Source: UBA2821 sp902763335
Lineage (GTDB): Bacteria; Bacillota; Clostridia; Lachnospirales; Lachnospiraceae
Length of the DNA: 64,000 bases
Reading direction: 5' to 3' (one strand)
Assembly: GCA_052066835.1 (NCBI GenBank)
Contig: JBQHRJ010000004.1
A model generated the notes under the pieces. The model did no database searches. It saw only the letters and a program-made list of their open reading frames with translations, and was not told the origin of the DNA. Each line of letters starts with the position of its first letter. Position 1 is the stretch's first letter. Position numbers and translations under genes: made by a program. Shown one piece after another: positions 26,027 to 33,847 of the stretch.

Positions 26027-27906
26027 CTTCTTTTGTTTTTATTATTGTGATGATTATTTCTTATTTTGCCCTTAGATTTTCCGCCTGTCTGATGATTTTC
26101 ATTCCCCATCTTTCTCGGTTTTATAAGACATTTACTGTCAAATCCTATAAGGTCAGTTCTTCCCGTCTTTATGAGTGCTTCCTTTACAAGATCATAATTT
26201 TTAGGATTGCGGTACTGTATCAATGCCCTCTGCATTGCCTTTTCATGCGGATTTCTTGTAACATATACCTTTTTCATGGTGCGGGGATCAACACCTGTAT
26301 AATACATGCATGTTGATATGGTAGACGGTGTCGGATAAAAATCCTGAACCTGTTCCGGCATATATCCCCATTCCCTTAAATATTCCGCAAGCTCCACTGC
26401 ATTTTCAAGCGTTGAACCCGGATGGGATGACATAAGATAAGGAACAACAAACTGATTTTTTCCCATTTTTTTATTTATGTCATTATACTTTTTAATAAAT
26501 TTTTCGTATACCTCTCTTTTTGGCTTTCCCATCTTTTCAAGTACATTATCAGATATATGTTCAGGTGCCACCTTAAGCTGTCCGCTTATATGATGTTCTA
26601 CCATTTCTTTCATAAATGTATCATCCTTATCGCACATCAGATAATCAAATCTTATTCCCGAACGTATAAACACTTTTTTTACACCCGGAAGCTTTCTTAA
26701 TTTTCTAAGCAGGGTAAGATAATCTTTGTGATCAACCGTGAGATTTTTACAAGGTGTCGGAAAAAGGCACTGTTTATTCGGACACACACCCTTACTAAGC
26801 TGTTTCTCACATGACGTATGTCTGAAATTTGCTGTCGGTCCGCCTACATCATGAATATATCCCTTAAAATCCGGCTCATTTATTATCTGCTTCGCCTCAT
26901 TTATAATTGACTCATGACTCCTTGTCTGTATAATTCTGCCCTGATGAAATGTCAGTGCACAAAAACTACAGCCTCCAAAACACCCTCTGTTGCTTACAAG
27001 ACTGTATTTCACCTCTTTTATGGCAGGTACCCCGCCATCTTTTTCATAATCCGGATGATAATTTCTCATATAATCATATGAATAAATATCATCCATTTCC
27101 ATCTGTGTTAATGGTTTTGACGGTGTATTCTGAACTATATACAATGTATCCTTATATTTCTCAACTAAAGGTTTTGCAACAAACGGGTCCGTATTGCAAT
27201 ACTGTATATAAAAACTTTCCGCATATTTTAATTTATCACTTTTTATTTCATTTATATCCGGCAGCATTATATAATCATATACCGCATCCGGACTTTTTGT
27301 CTTGTAAACAGTTCCGTCAATAAATGTTATATCTTTAACATCTATTCCTGAATTTAATGCATCCGCAACTTCTACAACAGACTTTTCTCCCATTCCGTAT
27401 AAAAGTAAATCAGCTCCCGAATCAACCAATATCGAATTCTTCACCTTGTCAGACCAATAATCATAATGCCCCATTCTTCTAAGGCTTGCCTCTATTCCTC
27501 CGATTATTATCGGCACATCCTTATAAGTCTGCCTTATAAGATTACAGTACACAACCGTTGCATAATCCGGTCTCTTTCCCATCACTCCACCCGGTGTAAA
27601 TGCATCAGTTGCCCTTCTTTTTTTTGATACCGTATAATGATTTACCATGGAATCCATATTACCTGCCATAACGAGAAATCCAAGTCGTGGTCTTCCAAAA
27701 ACATTTATACTGTCCTTATCTTTCCAATCCGGCTGGCTTATAATCCCTACTCTATACCCGTTTGCTTCGAGTACCCTGCTTATTATGGCATGTCCAAACG
27801 ATGGATGGTCAACATATGCATCACCAATAACATATGTAAAATCAACATAATCCCATCCTCTTTTATCCATATCCTTACGACTGACTGGCAAAAAATCTTT
27901 AATCAT
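26023..27906 (-). CDS. YgiQ-family radical SAM protein (UPF0313)
   Basis: A 627-aa radical SAM protein with the YgiQ N-terminus (DFLPVSRKDMDKRGWDYVD), an internal B12-binding-like region and the 4Fe-4S motif CFGGCSFCALTFHQGR near residue 310. Further conserved stretches are KVFIRSGIRFDYL and QVQDFYPTPSTISTCMYYTG. The tail after residue 600 is a low-complexity K, N, G and H-rich region, possibly for nucleic acid contact. It overlaps the SDR gene by four bases and starts four bases after the RsuA-type gene, within an operon of RNA-modification genes. Reaction unknown. Confidence 0.93.
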   Translation of the reverse strand: MIKDFLPVSRKDMDKRGWDYVDFTYVIGDAYVDHPSFGHAIISRVLEANGYRVGIISQPDWKDKDSINVFGRPRLGFLVMAGNMDSMVNHYTVSKKRRATDAFTPGGVMGKRPDYATVVYCNLIRQTYKDVPIIIGGIEASLRRMGHYDYWSDKVKNSILVDSGADLLLYGMGEKSVVEVADALNSGIDVKDITFIDGTVYKTKSPDAVYDYIMLPDINEIKSDKLKYAESFYIQYCNTDPFVAKPLVEKYKDTLYIVQNTPSKPLTQMEMDDIYSYDYMRNYHPDYEKDGGVPAIKEVKYSLVSNRGCFGGCSFCALTFHQGRIIQTRSHESIINEAKQIINEPDFKGYIHDVGGPTANFRHTSCEKQLSKGVCPNKQCLFPTPCKNLTVDHKDYLTLLRKLRKLPGVKKVFIRSGIRFDYLMCDKDDTFMKEMVEHHISGQLKVAPEHISDNVLEKMGKPKREVYEKFIKKYNDINKKMGKNQFVVPYLMSSHPGSTLENAVELAEYLREWGYMPEQVQDFYPTPSTISTCMYYTGVDPRTMKKVYVTRNPHEKAMQRALIQYRNPKNYDLVKEALIKTGRTDLIGFDSKCLIKPRKMGNENHQTGGKSKGKIRNNHHNNKNKRR

Positions 27907-27910
27907 CGAT

Positions 27911-28621
27911 TTATCCTTTCAACTGCTCTGTCTCTTCTAATGTTAATCTTCTATATTCGCCCGGTTTCAATGTTTCATCAAGTCCGAGAGTCCCCATTTT
28001 TATCCTTTTCAGATATACAACTTTCATACCGACTGCCTCAAACATTCTCTTTACCTGATGGAACTTTCCCTCATATATTGTAAGTTCGGCCTCCGATACA
28101 TCACCGGTTTTTATTATTTTAAGTATTCCCGGCTTTGTTATGTTTTTTTCACCAATATCAATTCCTTTTTCAAAAGTATCTATATGTTCGTTTTCTATTC
28201 TTCCACTTACTCTCACATAATAGGTCTTCACTATATGATTTTTTGGCGAAAGTATTTTATGTGCCATCTCACCATCATTAGAAATCACTAGCAGACCTTC
28301 CGTATCTTTATCAAGTCTCCCTACCGGAAACAGATCTTTTCTCCTGTCTTCGGCTTTCAGTAAATCTAATACTGTTTTCTCATTTCTATCTGTAGTTGCC
28401 GATACATACCCATACGGTTTGTTGAGCATGAAATATTCATATCTGTTATATTTTATCTCTTCTCCGTCTAATAATACAACATCCTCATCTTCATTTATTT
28501 TTATTTCAGGCTTTTTTATAATCTCACCGTTTACAGACACTTTACCCTTACGAACCAGATTTTTTATAATGCTTCTGGTTCCACATCCCATGTCTGTCAG
28601 AAATTTATCTAATCTGATCAT
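27911..28621 (-). CDS. RsuA/RluB-family pseudouridine synthase
   Basis: A 236-aa enzyme for pseudouridine in rRNA. An N-terminal S4 domain (IRLDKFLTDMGCGTRS) leads to the catalytic domain with the nucleophile in VGRLDKDTEGLL and the C-terminal EGKFHQVKRMFEAVG motif of the RsuA branch. The start at 28621 is favoured by GGAGAG at seven bases; an in-frame codon 18 bases upstream gives an extra MYRREQ that is not family-like. It precedes YgiQ by four bases. Confidence 0.92.
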   Translation of the reverse strand: MIRLDKFLTDMGCGTRSIIKNLVRKGKVSVNGEIIKKPEIKINEDEDVVLLDGEEIKYNRYEYFMLNKPYGYVSATTDRNEKTVLDLLKAEDRRKDLFPVGRLDKDTEGLLVISNDGEMAHKILSPKNHIVKTYYVRVSGRIENEHIDTFEKGIDIGEKNITKPGILKIIKTGDVSEAELTIYEGKFHQVKRMFEAVGMKVVYLKRIKMGTLGLDETLKPGEYRRLTLEETEQLKG

Positions 28622-28662
28622 TTGCTCTCTCCGATACACCAGTTGCTATTTTGCATCTTTAA

Positions 28663-29292
28663 TTAATAATGACATTTTATCAGCTTGTTTTCAGCGAATT
28701 TTAAATATGGATATGGATTTATACTTTTTTCATTTCCATCATCGTCATTTATATATATTCCCACATGCAGATGCACGTCAAACATTCCATAAGTCCCTTC
28801 TTCTTTTCCATATCCGGTATCTCCCATATATCCAAGTATCTTTCCGGCTTTCACTTTGTCACCCTCAGATATTCCATCAGCATAAGAATATAAATGTGCA
28901 TAATAAAAGTACCCTCCATGTCTGCTCCTTATGCCGATTCTGTAGCCTCCAAGTTCAAGCCACCCCATATTCTCTACAACTCCGTCCGTCATGCTTACAA
29001 CCGGATACTTTCCCCGTATATTATCCTCCGCCATAATATCTATTCCCTCATGTGTACGCTCCCCTCCGTACAGTCTTTTATCTCCCCATGAATTCGTATA
29101 ATATACATATTTAGAATCTTTATCCGTTGACTTTGCAACCGGAAAATACTTAATATCCTTTAGCAGATTGTACTCATCTTTAAACCGGTTATTTCCCCGG
29201 TTCAGATAGCAGGTAAGCATCAGCACACCAAATGCCATCCACATATTTATTATAACAAATATAAAAACAAACCACTTTCTGCTTCTCTTCAT
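28663..29292 (-). CDS. membrane-anchored M23-family peptidoglycan peptidase
   Basis: A 209-aa protein with an N-terminal signal anchor (about 7-29) and an extracytoplasmic LytM/M23 domain. The zinc site is intact: HxxxD as HEGID (near 83-87) and the HxH as HLHVG. Family motifs GVVENMGW and YAHLYSY are also present. The enzymes cut peptidoglycan cross-bridges during growth, division or sporulation. There is no LysM or SH3 binding domain. It is first in the string that leads to recU; the link to the downstream RNA genes is positional only. The 24-base gap to the next gene suggests co-transcription. Confidence 0.88.
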   Translation of the reverse strand: MKRSRKWFVFIFVIINMWMAFGVLMLTCYLNRGNNRFKDEYNLLKDIKYFPVAKSTDKDSKYVYYTNSWGDKRLYGGERTHEGIDIMAEDNIRGKYPVVSMTDGVVENMGWLELGGYRIGIRSRHGGYFYYAHLYSYADGISEGDKVKAGKILGYMGDTGYGKEEGTYGMFDVHLHVGIYINDDDGNEKSINPYPYLKFAENKLIKCHY

Positions 29293-29343
29293 ATTTTTTC
29301 CTGTATTAATCAGTTATCAATAATATATGTCCTGCCGGATATT

Positions 29344-31059
29344 TTATTCCTCGCCCCTGCTTTTCGGACTGTCTATGGTTATACGTCCACGACCTGTATT
29401 CTTTGAATGATACATGGCAAGGTCAGCTCTGTTAAGCAGTTCTCCAAGGTCTGTACATGTCTCCGGATATGAAGCAATTCCTATACTTACATTTATAAAT
29501 ACAGGTTTACCCTCAAATGTAAATTCATGTTCTCTTATCTCCTTATGCATCTTCTCTACGATACCGTAAACCATATCTACATTTTTATCAGGAAATACAA
29601 GAACAAACTCTTCTCCTCCATATCTTACGGCAACACCGCCATTCTCCTCGGCAGTCTTTCCTCCAATCATTCCACACATCTTAATTACTTCATCACCGAA
29701 AAGATGTCCATACTGGTCATTTACATTTTTGAATTTGTCTATGTCAAACAAAATCAATGTAAGCGGCTGATTGTTTTTAGACACTTCCTCAACATATTTA
29801 GGGAATATGGCATTAAAATGTCGTCTGTTAAATATACTTGTAAGCGGATCCTTTGTTGCCATTTCCTGCATCATCCTGTACATTGATGCATTGTTTACTG
29901 CGAGTATTATCTGCTCAACTATGCCTTTGTAAAAATCCTTATTTGTATCTGTAAAATATCTTGCAATGCAGTCACCGACCGCTATAACACCTTTTATATT
30001 CTCCGAGATATTTATAGGATAAATAAGTATTGAATTTATCCTTGAACCCGTAAGGAAAGAATATTCTCCCGGTTTAATATTGTTATCAACTATACATTCT
30101 CCGGCAAAATCCTCGTATTTTTCAGACTGAATATATTCTGAGAACTTATCTATAGTATCATCATGCAGATTGGCTGCCGTCGAATATTTTATATTGTGAA
30201 AGCTTTTCTCTTCATTTTCATCATGTTTGCTCACACATATAATGCATAAATCAACTTTTATATTGTCTATAATCTCACTTACTATAAATTCTATAAGTTT
30301 TTCAATATCTAATGCTCCCGTTATATGTTTAAGTATCTTATACTGTAAATCCATCTGTCTGTTACGATTATTTATTTTTTCATTAAGCTGCTCCATCTGA
30401 AACTTCTGTATACTTAACTGTTCATTTGCATGTACAAGCTTCGCCTGATACAGCTTAAGATTTTCATATTCCTTATGGGAGTTTATGGCTATTCGCTCTC
30501 TTCTGAACATCTCATTAAGCAGCTTGTTTGTAATTTCAGATATTACTTTCAAATCGGAAGTGATTATAATTACCCATGTGATTATGAATGTAAGCACAAG
30601 AAACACTTCAAAATTCGATTTGCCTGCCATCATATAATATGTAAATGTCACCAGCGTAAGCGGCAATGTAATTTCAATTACAGCTGATATACGGTAATAG
30701 TTCTCCAATATATCAAAAATAAAGAAATATTGCACCACCACTGCGACATACACCAGAGTCATAATCGTCACTGATAAATATATGCCGATATTGTACACCA
30801 TGGCAACAGACGCCGTAAACAGCACAACCTGTTTGCAGATTCTTATTATGTATCTTCTGTTCCAGTACTTTTTCTTTCCTATATAATAATCAATCATCAA
30901 TACTGCAATAGTTAATACTGCAAAGAAAAATTCCTGCAGACTCCTGTATCTTCCAAATGAAAATATAAAAAAGTAATAAGCAAATATTGATATGGCTATA
31001 TTTTTCTCATAACCTGAAAATTTTTTCTCTATTTCAAATAAACCCTGCATTTCATTCAT
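29344..31059 (-). CDS. diguanylate cyclase with membrane sensor and GAF domain
   Basis: A 571-aa protein that should make cyclic di-GMP. The first 180 residues contain about six hydrophobic helices with no known sensor signature. A coiled coil (about 190-240) links to a GAF-like domain (about 240-395), and a GGDEF domain ends the chain, with DPLTSIFNRRHF at its start and RYGGEEF (about 490) as active site. The RxxD product-inhibition site normally before the active site is not present (EENGGVAVRYGG). GGGAGG lies before the ATG. It starts four bases after the FtsA-like gene and is almost certainly co-transcribed with it. Confidence 0.92.
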   Translation of the reverse strand: MNEMQGLFEIEKKFSGYEKNIAISIFAYYFFIFSFGRYRSLQEFFFAVLTIAVLMIDYYIGKKKYWNRRYIIRICKQVVLFTASVAMVYNIGIYLSVTIMTLVYVAVVVQYFFIFDILENYYRISAVIEITLPLTLVTFTYYMMAGKSNFEVFLVLTFIITWVIIITSDLKVISEITNKLLNEMFRRERIAINSHKEYENLKLYQAKLVHANEQLSIQKFQMEQLNEKINNRNRQMDLQYKILKHITGALDIEKLIEFIVSEIIDNIKVDLCIICVSKHDENEEKSFHNIKYSTAANLHDDTIDKFSEYIQSEKYEDFAGECIVDNNIKPGEYSFLTGSRINSILIYPINISENIKGVIAVGDCIARYFTDTNKDFYKGIVEQIILAVNNASMYRMMQEMATKDPLTSIFNRRHFNAIFPKYVEEVSKNNQPLTLILFDIDKFKNVNDQYGHLFGDEVIKMCGMIGGKTAEENGGVAVRYGGEEFVLVFPDKNVDMVYGIVEKMHKEIREHEFTFEGKPVFINVSIGIASYPETCTDLGELLNRADLAMYHSKNTGRGRITIDSPKSRGEE

Positions 31060-31062
31060 TGA

Positions 31063-33177
31063 CTAGTCCTCCCAGTAAATTTCCACAATATCTCCATCTT
31101 TTATAGGAGTAACAAATTCACACCTGACATCATTCACTTTGGTTACAAGATTCTTTCCCCCCGCAACACGGGTATCAAATTCATAGAAATCCAATATATC
31201 AACATAAATATACTGTTTTTTTCCTCTAAGGGTAACAGATTTTCCATTAACCATAATATTAATATCTACTGTACCTGTATCCTTAGGACTTTCAGAAATC
31301 TGCTGTATCTCAACATCCTGAACTTCTTCCGTTCCAGTTGTTTCATCGGTATCCTGTCTCTCCGGTTCATCATTCATTTCTATATCATCTATCTGAATCT
31401 CATCATCTGTTACATCTGAATATTCATACTCCTTTTTCAATATTTTTATAGTGAAGTTTTCAAATATTTTTTCATCACTATCTGCCTGTACATTATTAAC
31501 GTAAACCTGCTTATCGGACATTTCAATATCCATGAATTTCATGAGCCATTCAACCGTATAATAATCAAGAATCTTTATCTCATCACCATCATTTATCTTA
31601 TAGTCTCCGGTTCTTATCTGACCATTAACCTCGGCAATTTTGGGACACTCAACAACATTATCATTGACATTTAATCTTAATACACTTTTATACTCTGACA
31701 ACTGATCAATATAACACTCAGCAGCCTTTCCCTCCGTCGAATCCTTAATCTTGACCCTGTCATTCTTTTTAATAGGTGTATTTATGCTTGCTTCTTTATC
31801 ATTAACAGTTATTGAGGCAGGTTCACCAAGTTCACCTCTTATCATCCGATGTTCTCCGTTAAGTGTAAAGTTAAGTTCCTTTCCTCTCTTTGCAAACAGT
31901 GACTGATTAGGAAATCCTATCTGCATTGCAGCATCTACAACTGTAAGTCTGTCATTGTCATACAGCTTTATCCTCTCACCATTCATATTAATTATAATGA
32001 AATTGTTATTCTGGTTGTAGAAATTCATACATATTCCAATCGGAGTAACAAGTAACGGATCCTTCTTTATTCCTTCCTGTTTGAATTCAACGCCGCCTAA
32101 AACTTCCTCTCCACGAAGGGCAACCCTCTCCTGCGGAAGCTTAAGATTTCCTGCAATTGCCTCAGTAAATCCGTATACTTTACCTCCACCGCCGACTACA
32201 AACACAGCACTTACACTCTTGCCACCATTTAACTCAACAATCTTGTCAGATACTTCTCTTGCAATGTCTTCAACACATCTTTTATATACTTCTCTTACTT
32301 CCTTTGGCGTTACCTTTTTCTTAAGGCCCATGATATCCTTAAATGTAATCTGTCTGTTCATTATGGATGCACGCTTTATCTTCTCCGCCGTGTTAAAATC
32401 CACAAGATACTGGCTTACGATTGCCTCAGTAAATTCATCACCTGCTTTTGGAATCATTCCATATGCGACAACGCTTCCATCCTTTGTTATGGATATATCC
32501 GAAGTTCCGGCGCCCACATCCACAAGTGCTATATTCAGAAGTCTGTACTCAACAGGTATGGCAATATTGATGGCAGCAATAGGCTCCAATGTAAGATTTG
32601 CCACATTGAGACCTGCACCTTCAACTGCTGAATACAGTCCGTCAACAACATCATCCGGCAAAAATGTTGCCAATATATCCGCAGCTATTTTTCTTGTCTT
32701 ATGACCTTCAGGATTAGCTATGACATAATCATTTATATAATATTTAACAACGGTGTATCCTACAGAATAAAATCTTATATCCTGCTGCCCTGCATTAACT
32801 TTTTCATATGCATCCTCAACACCCATAAGTTCAAGTGAGTACACATGTTCACCGGTTACTGTAGTCTCTTCCGGAAATTCATACTCTGTATGGACCGTAA
32901 CCGTTTTAAGAACACGTCCCGCTGCCGCTATACATACATCTTTCAACTGAAATCCAAGCTGCTCCTCTAAGTTTTCCTTCACCTTGGATATTGAATCTGA
33001 TACATGTCCTATATCATGTATCTGTCCGTCAAGCATGTCTCTAGTCTCGTGTTCCTTAACGTAATGCGCCACAACATTAAATTTATTTTTTTCCATATAG
33101 CCTACTGAGCCGACTATACTTCTTGTTCCTATATCAAGTCCAAAGACCATTCGGTCTGCATTCTTATTTTCTGTCAT
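31063..33177 (-). CDS. FtsA/PilM-like actin-fold ATPase with repeated C-terminal modules
   Basis: A protein of about 704 aa. The first 400 residues are an FtsA-family actin fold: FGLDIGTRSIVGSVGY (phosphate 1), SHS2/1C-like insertion, DVGAGTSDISIT (phosphate 2) and VFVVGGGGKV (adenosine). It lacks the FtsA C-terminal amphipathic membrane helix. Instead about 300 residues follow with small repeated units, each with a VNG/VND turn and an I-x-x-GD-x-V-x-I ending, for example VNDKEAS...KKNDRVKI, VNGQIRT...NDGDEIKI and VNDVRCE...KDGDIVEIYW; an acidic linker interrupts them. Start at 33177 or 33183, both after GGAGG. Probably a divisome- or envelope-related ATPase, but distinct from canonical ftsA. 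Confidence 0.8.
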   Translation of the reverse strand: MTENKNADRMVFGLDIGTRSIVGSVGYMEKNKFNVVAHYVKEHETRDMLDGQIHDIGHVSDSISKVKENLEEQLGFQLKDVCIAAAGRVLKTVTVHTEYEFPEETTVTGEHVYSLELMGVEDAYEKVNAGQQDIRFYSVGYTVVKYYINDYVIANPEGHKTRKIAADILATFLPDDVVDGLYSAVEGAGLNVANLTLEPIAAINIAIPVEYRLLNIALVDVGAGTSDISITKDGSVVAYGMIPKAGDEFTEAIVSQYLVDFNTAEKIKRASIMNRQITFKDIMGLKKKVTPKEVREVYKRCVEDIAREVSDKIVELNGGKSVSAVFVVGGGGKVYGFTEAIAGNLKLPQERVALRGEEVLGGVEFKQEGIKKDPLLVTPIGICMNFYNQNNNFIIINMNGERIKLYDNDRLTVVDAAMQIGFPNQSLFAKRGKELNFTLNGEHRMIRGELGEPASITVNDKEASINTPIKKNDRVKIKDSTEGKAAECYIDQLSEYKSVLRLNVNDNVVECPKIAEVNGQIRTGDYKINDGDEIKILDYYTVEWLMKFMDIEMSDKQVYVNNVQADSDEKIFENFTIKILKKEYEYSDVTDDEIQIDDIEMNDEPERQDTDETTGTEEVQDVEIQQISESPKDTGTVDINIMVNGKSVTLRGKKQYIYVDILDFYEFDTRVAGGKNLVTKVNDVRCEFVTPIKDGDIVEIYWED

Positions 33178-33241
33178 TTTCATTCCGCCTCCGGATGTCA
33201 TAATATTGTAAATATCTGAATATATACTATCATAAAAGCGT

Positions 33242-33829
33242 CTAAATCACCAGTAATTTTTCAAGCTGTTCATGGGTTTTATCAATATCTCCACTGTTAT
33301 CTATGCACGCATCTGCTCTTTTCATAAATTCATCCTCATCAAGCTGCCTTGCCATAATATTTTCAATCTTTTCTTCCGACAAATCCCTTGATTCCATCAG
33401 TCTTTTTACTCTTGCGTCACGATTTGCATATACACACCACACCTTATCGCACATCCTATCACATCCGGATTCGTACATAAGGGCAGTCTCGACAATAAAA
33501 TTCTCCTTACCCTCCTCTTTCTTTTTTCTGTCGATGATATTTTTTATCTCATCTATTACAGCTTCATGGGTAATTTTATTAAGAATTTTAAGCTTTTCTT
33601 CATTTCCAAAAACAATATTTCCAAGCTTTTTTCTGTCTATTTTTCTATCACCATCAATTATACCGTCACCAAAAGTTCTTACTATCTCGTCGTATGCTTT
33701 TGTTCCCGGTTCCATAATCTCATGTCCAAGCCTGTCTGTCTCTATAATCTCATATCCGTATTTATCTTTTAAATAATTTAATATTGTTGATTTTCCGGAG
33801 CCTATTCCTCCGGTAATACCGATTATCAT
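33242..33829 (-). CDS. coaE: dephospho-CoA kinase
   Basis: Final enzyme of coenzyme A synthesis; it phosphorylates the 3' hydroxyl of dephospho-CoA. The P-loop GITGGIGSGKST is at residues 4-15, followed by the substrate region ETDRLGHEIM and the lid segment RDARVKRLMESRD. 195 aa is the usual size. AGAGG precedes the ATG. It lies 18 bases after polA, an order (polA-coaE) that is common in Firmicutes. Confidence 0.95.
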   Translation of the reverse strand: MIIGITGGIGSGKSTILNYLKDKYGYEIIETDRLGHEIMEPGTKAYDEIVRTFGDGIIDGDRKIDRKKLGNIVFGNEEKLKILNKITHEAVIDEIKNIIDRKKKEEGKENFIVETALMYESGCDRMCDKVWCVYANRDARVKRLMESRDLSEEKIENIMARQLDEDEFMKRADACIDNSGDIDKTHEQLEKLLVI

Positions 33830-33847
33830 ACTAATCCTCTTTCTTTT

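Noticed and set aside
28419..29036. A 205-codon plus-strand open frame
   Set aside because: Antisense to the RsuA-type and M23 genes, with low-complexity H, S and Y content typical of a shadow.
32081..32704. A 207-codon plus-strand open frame
   Set aside because: It lies wholly antisense to the FtsA-like gene, its translation is a S/T/P-rich mirror of that frame and it has no ribosome binding site.
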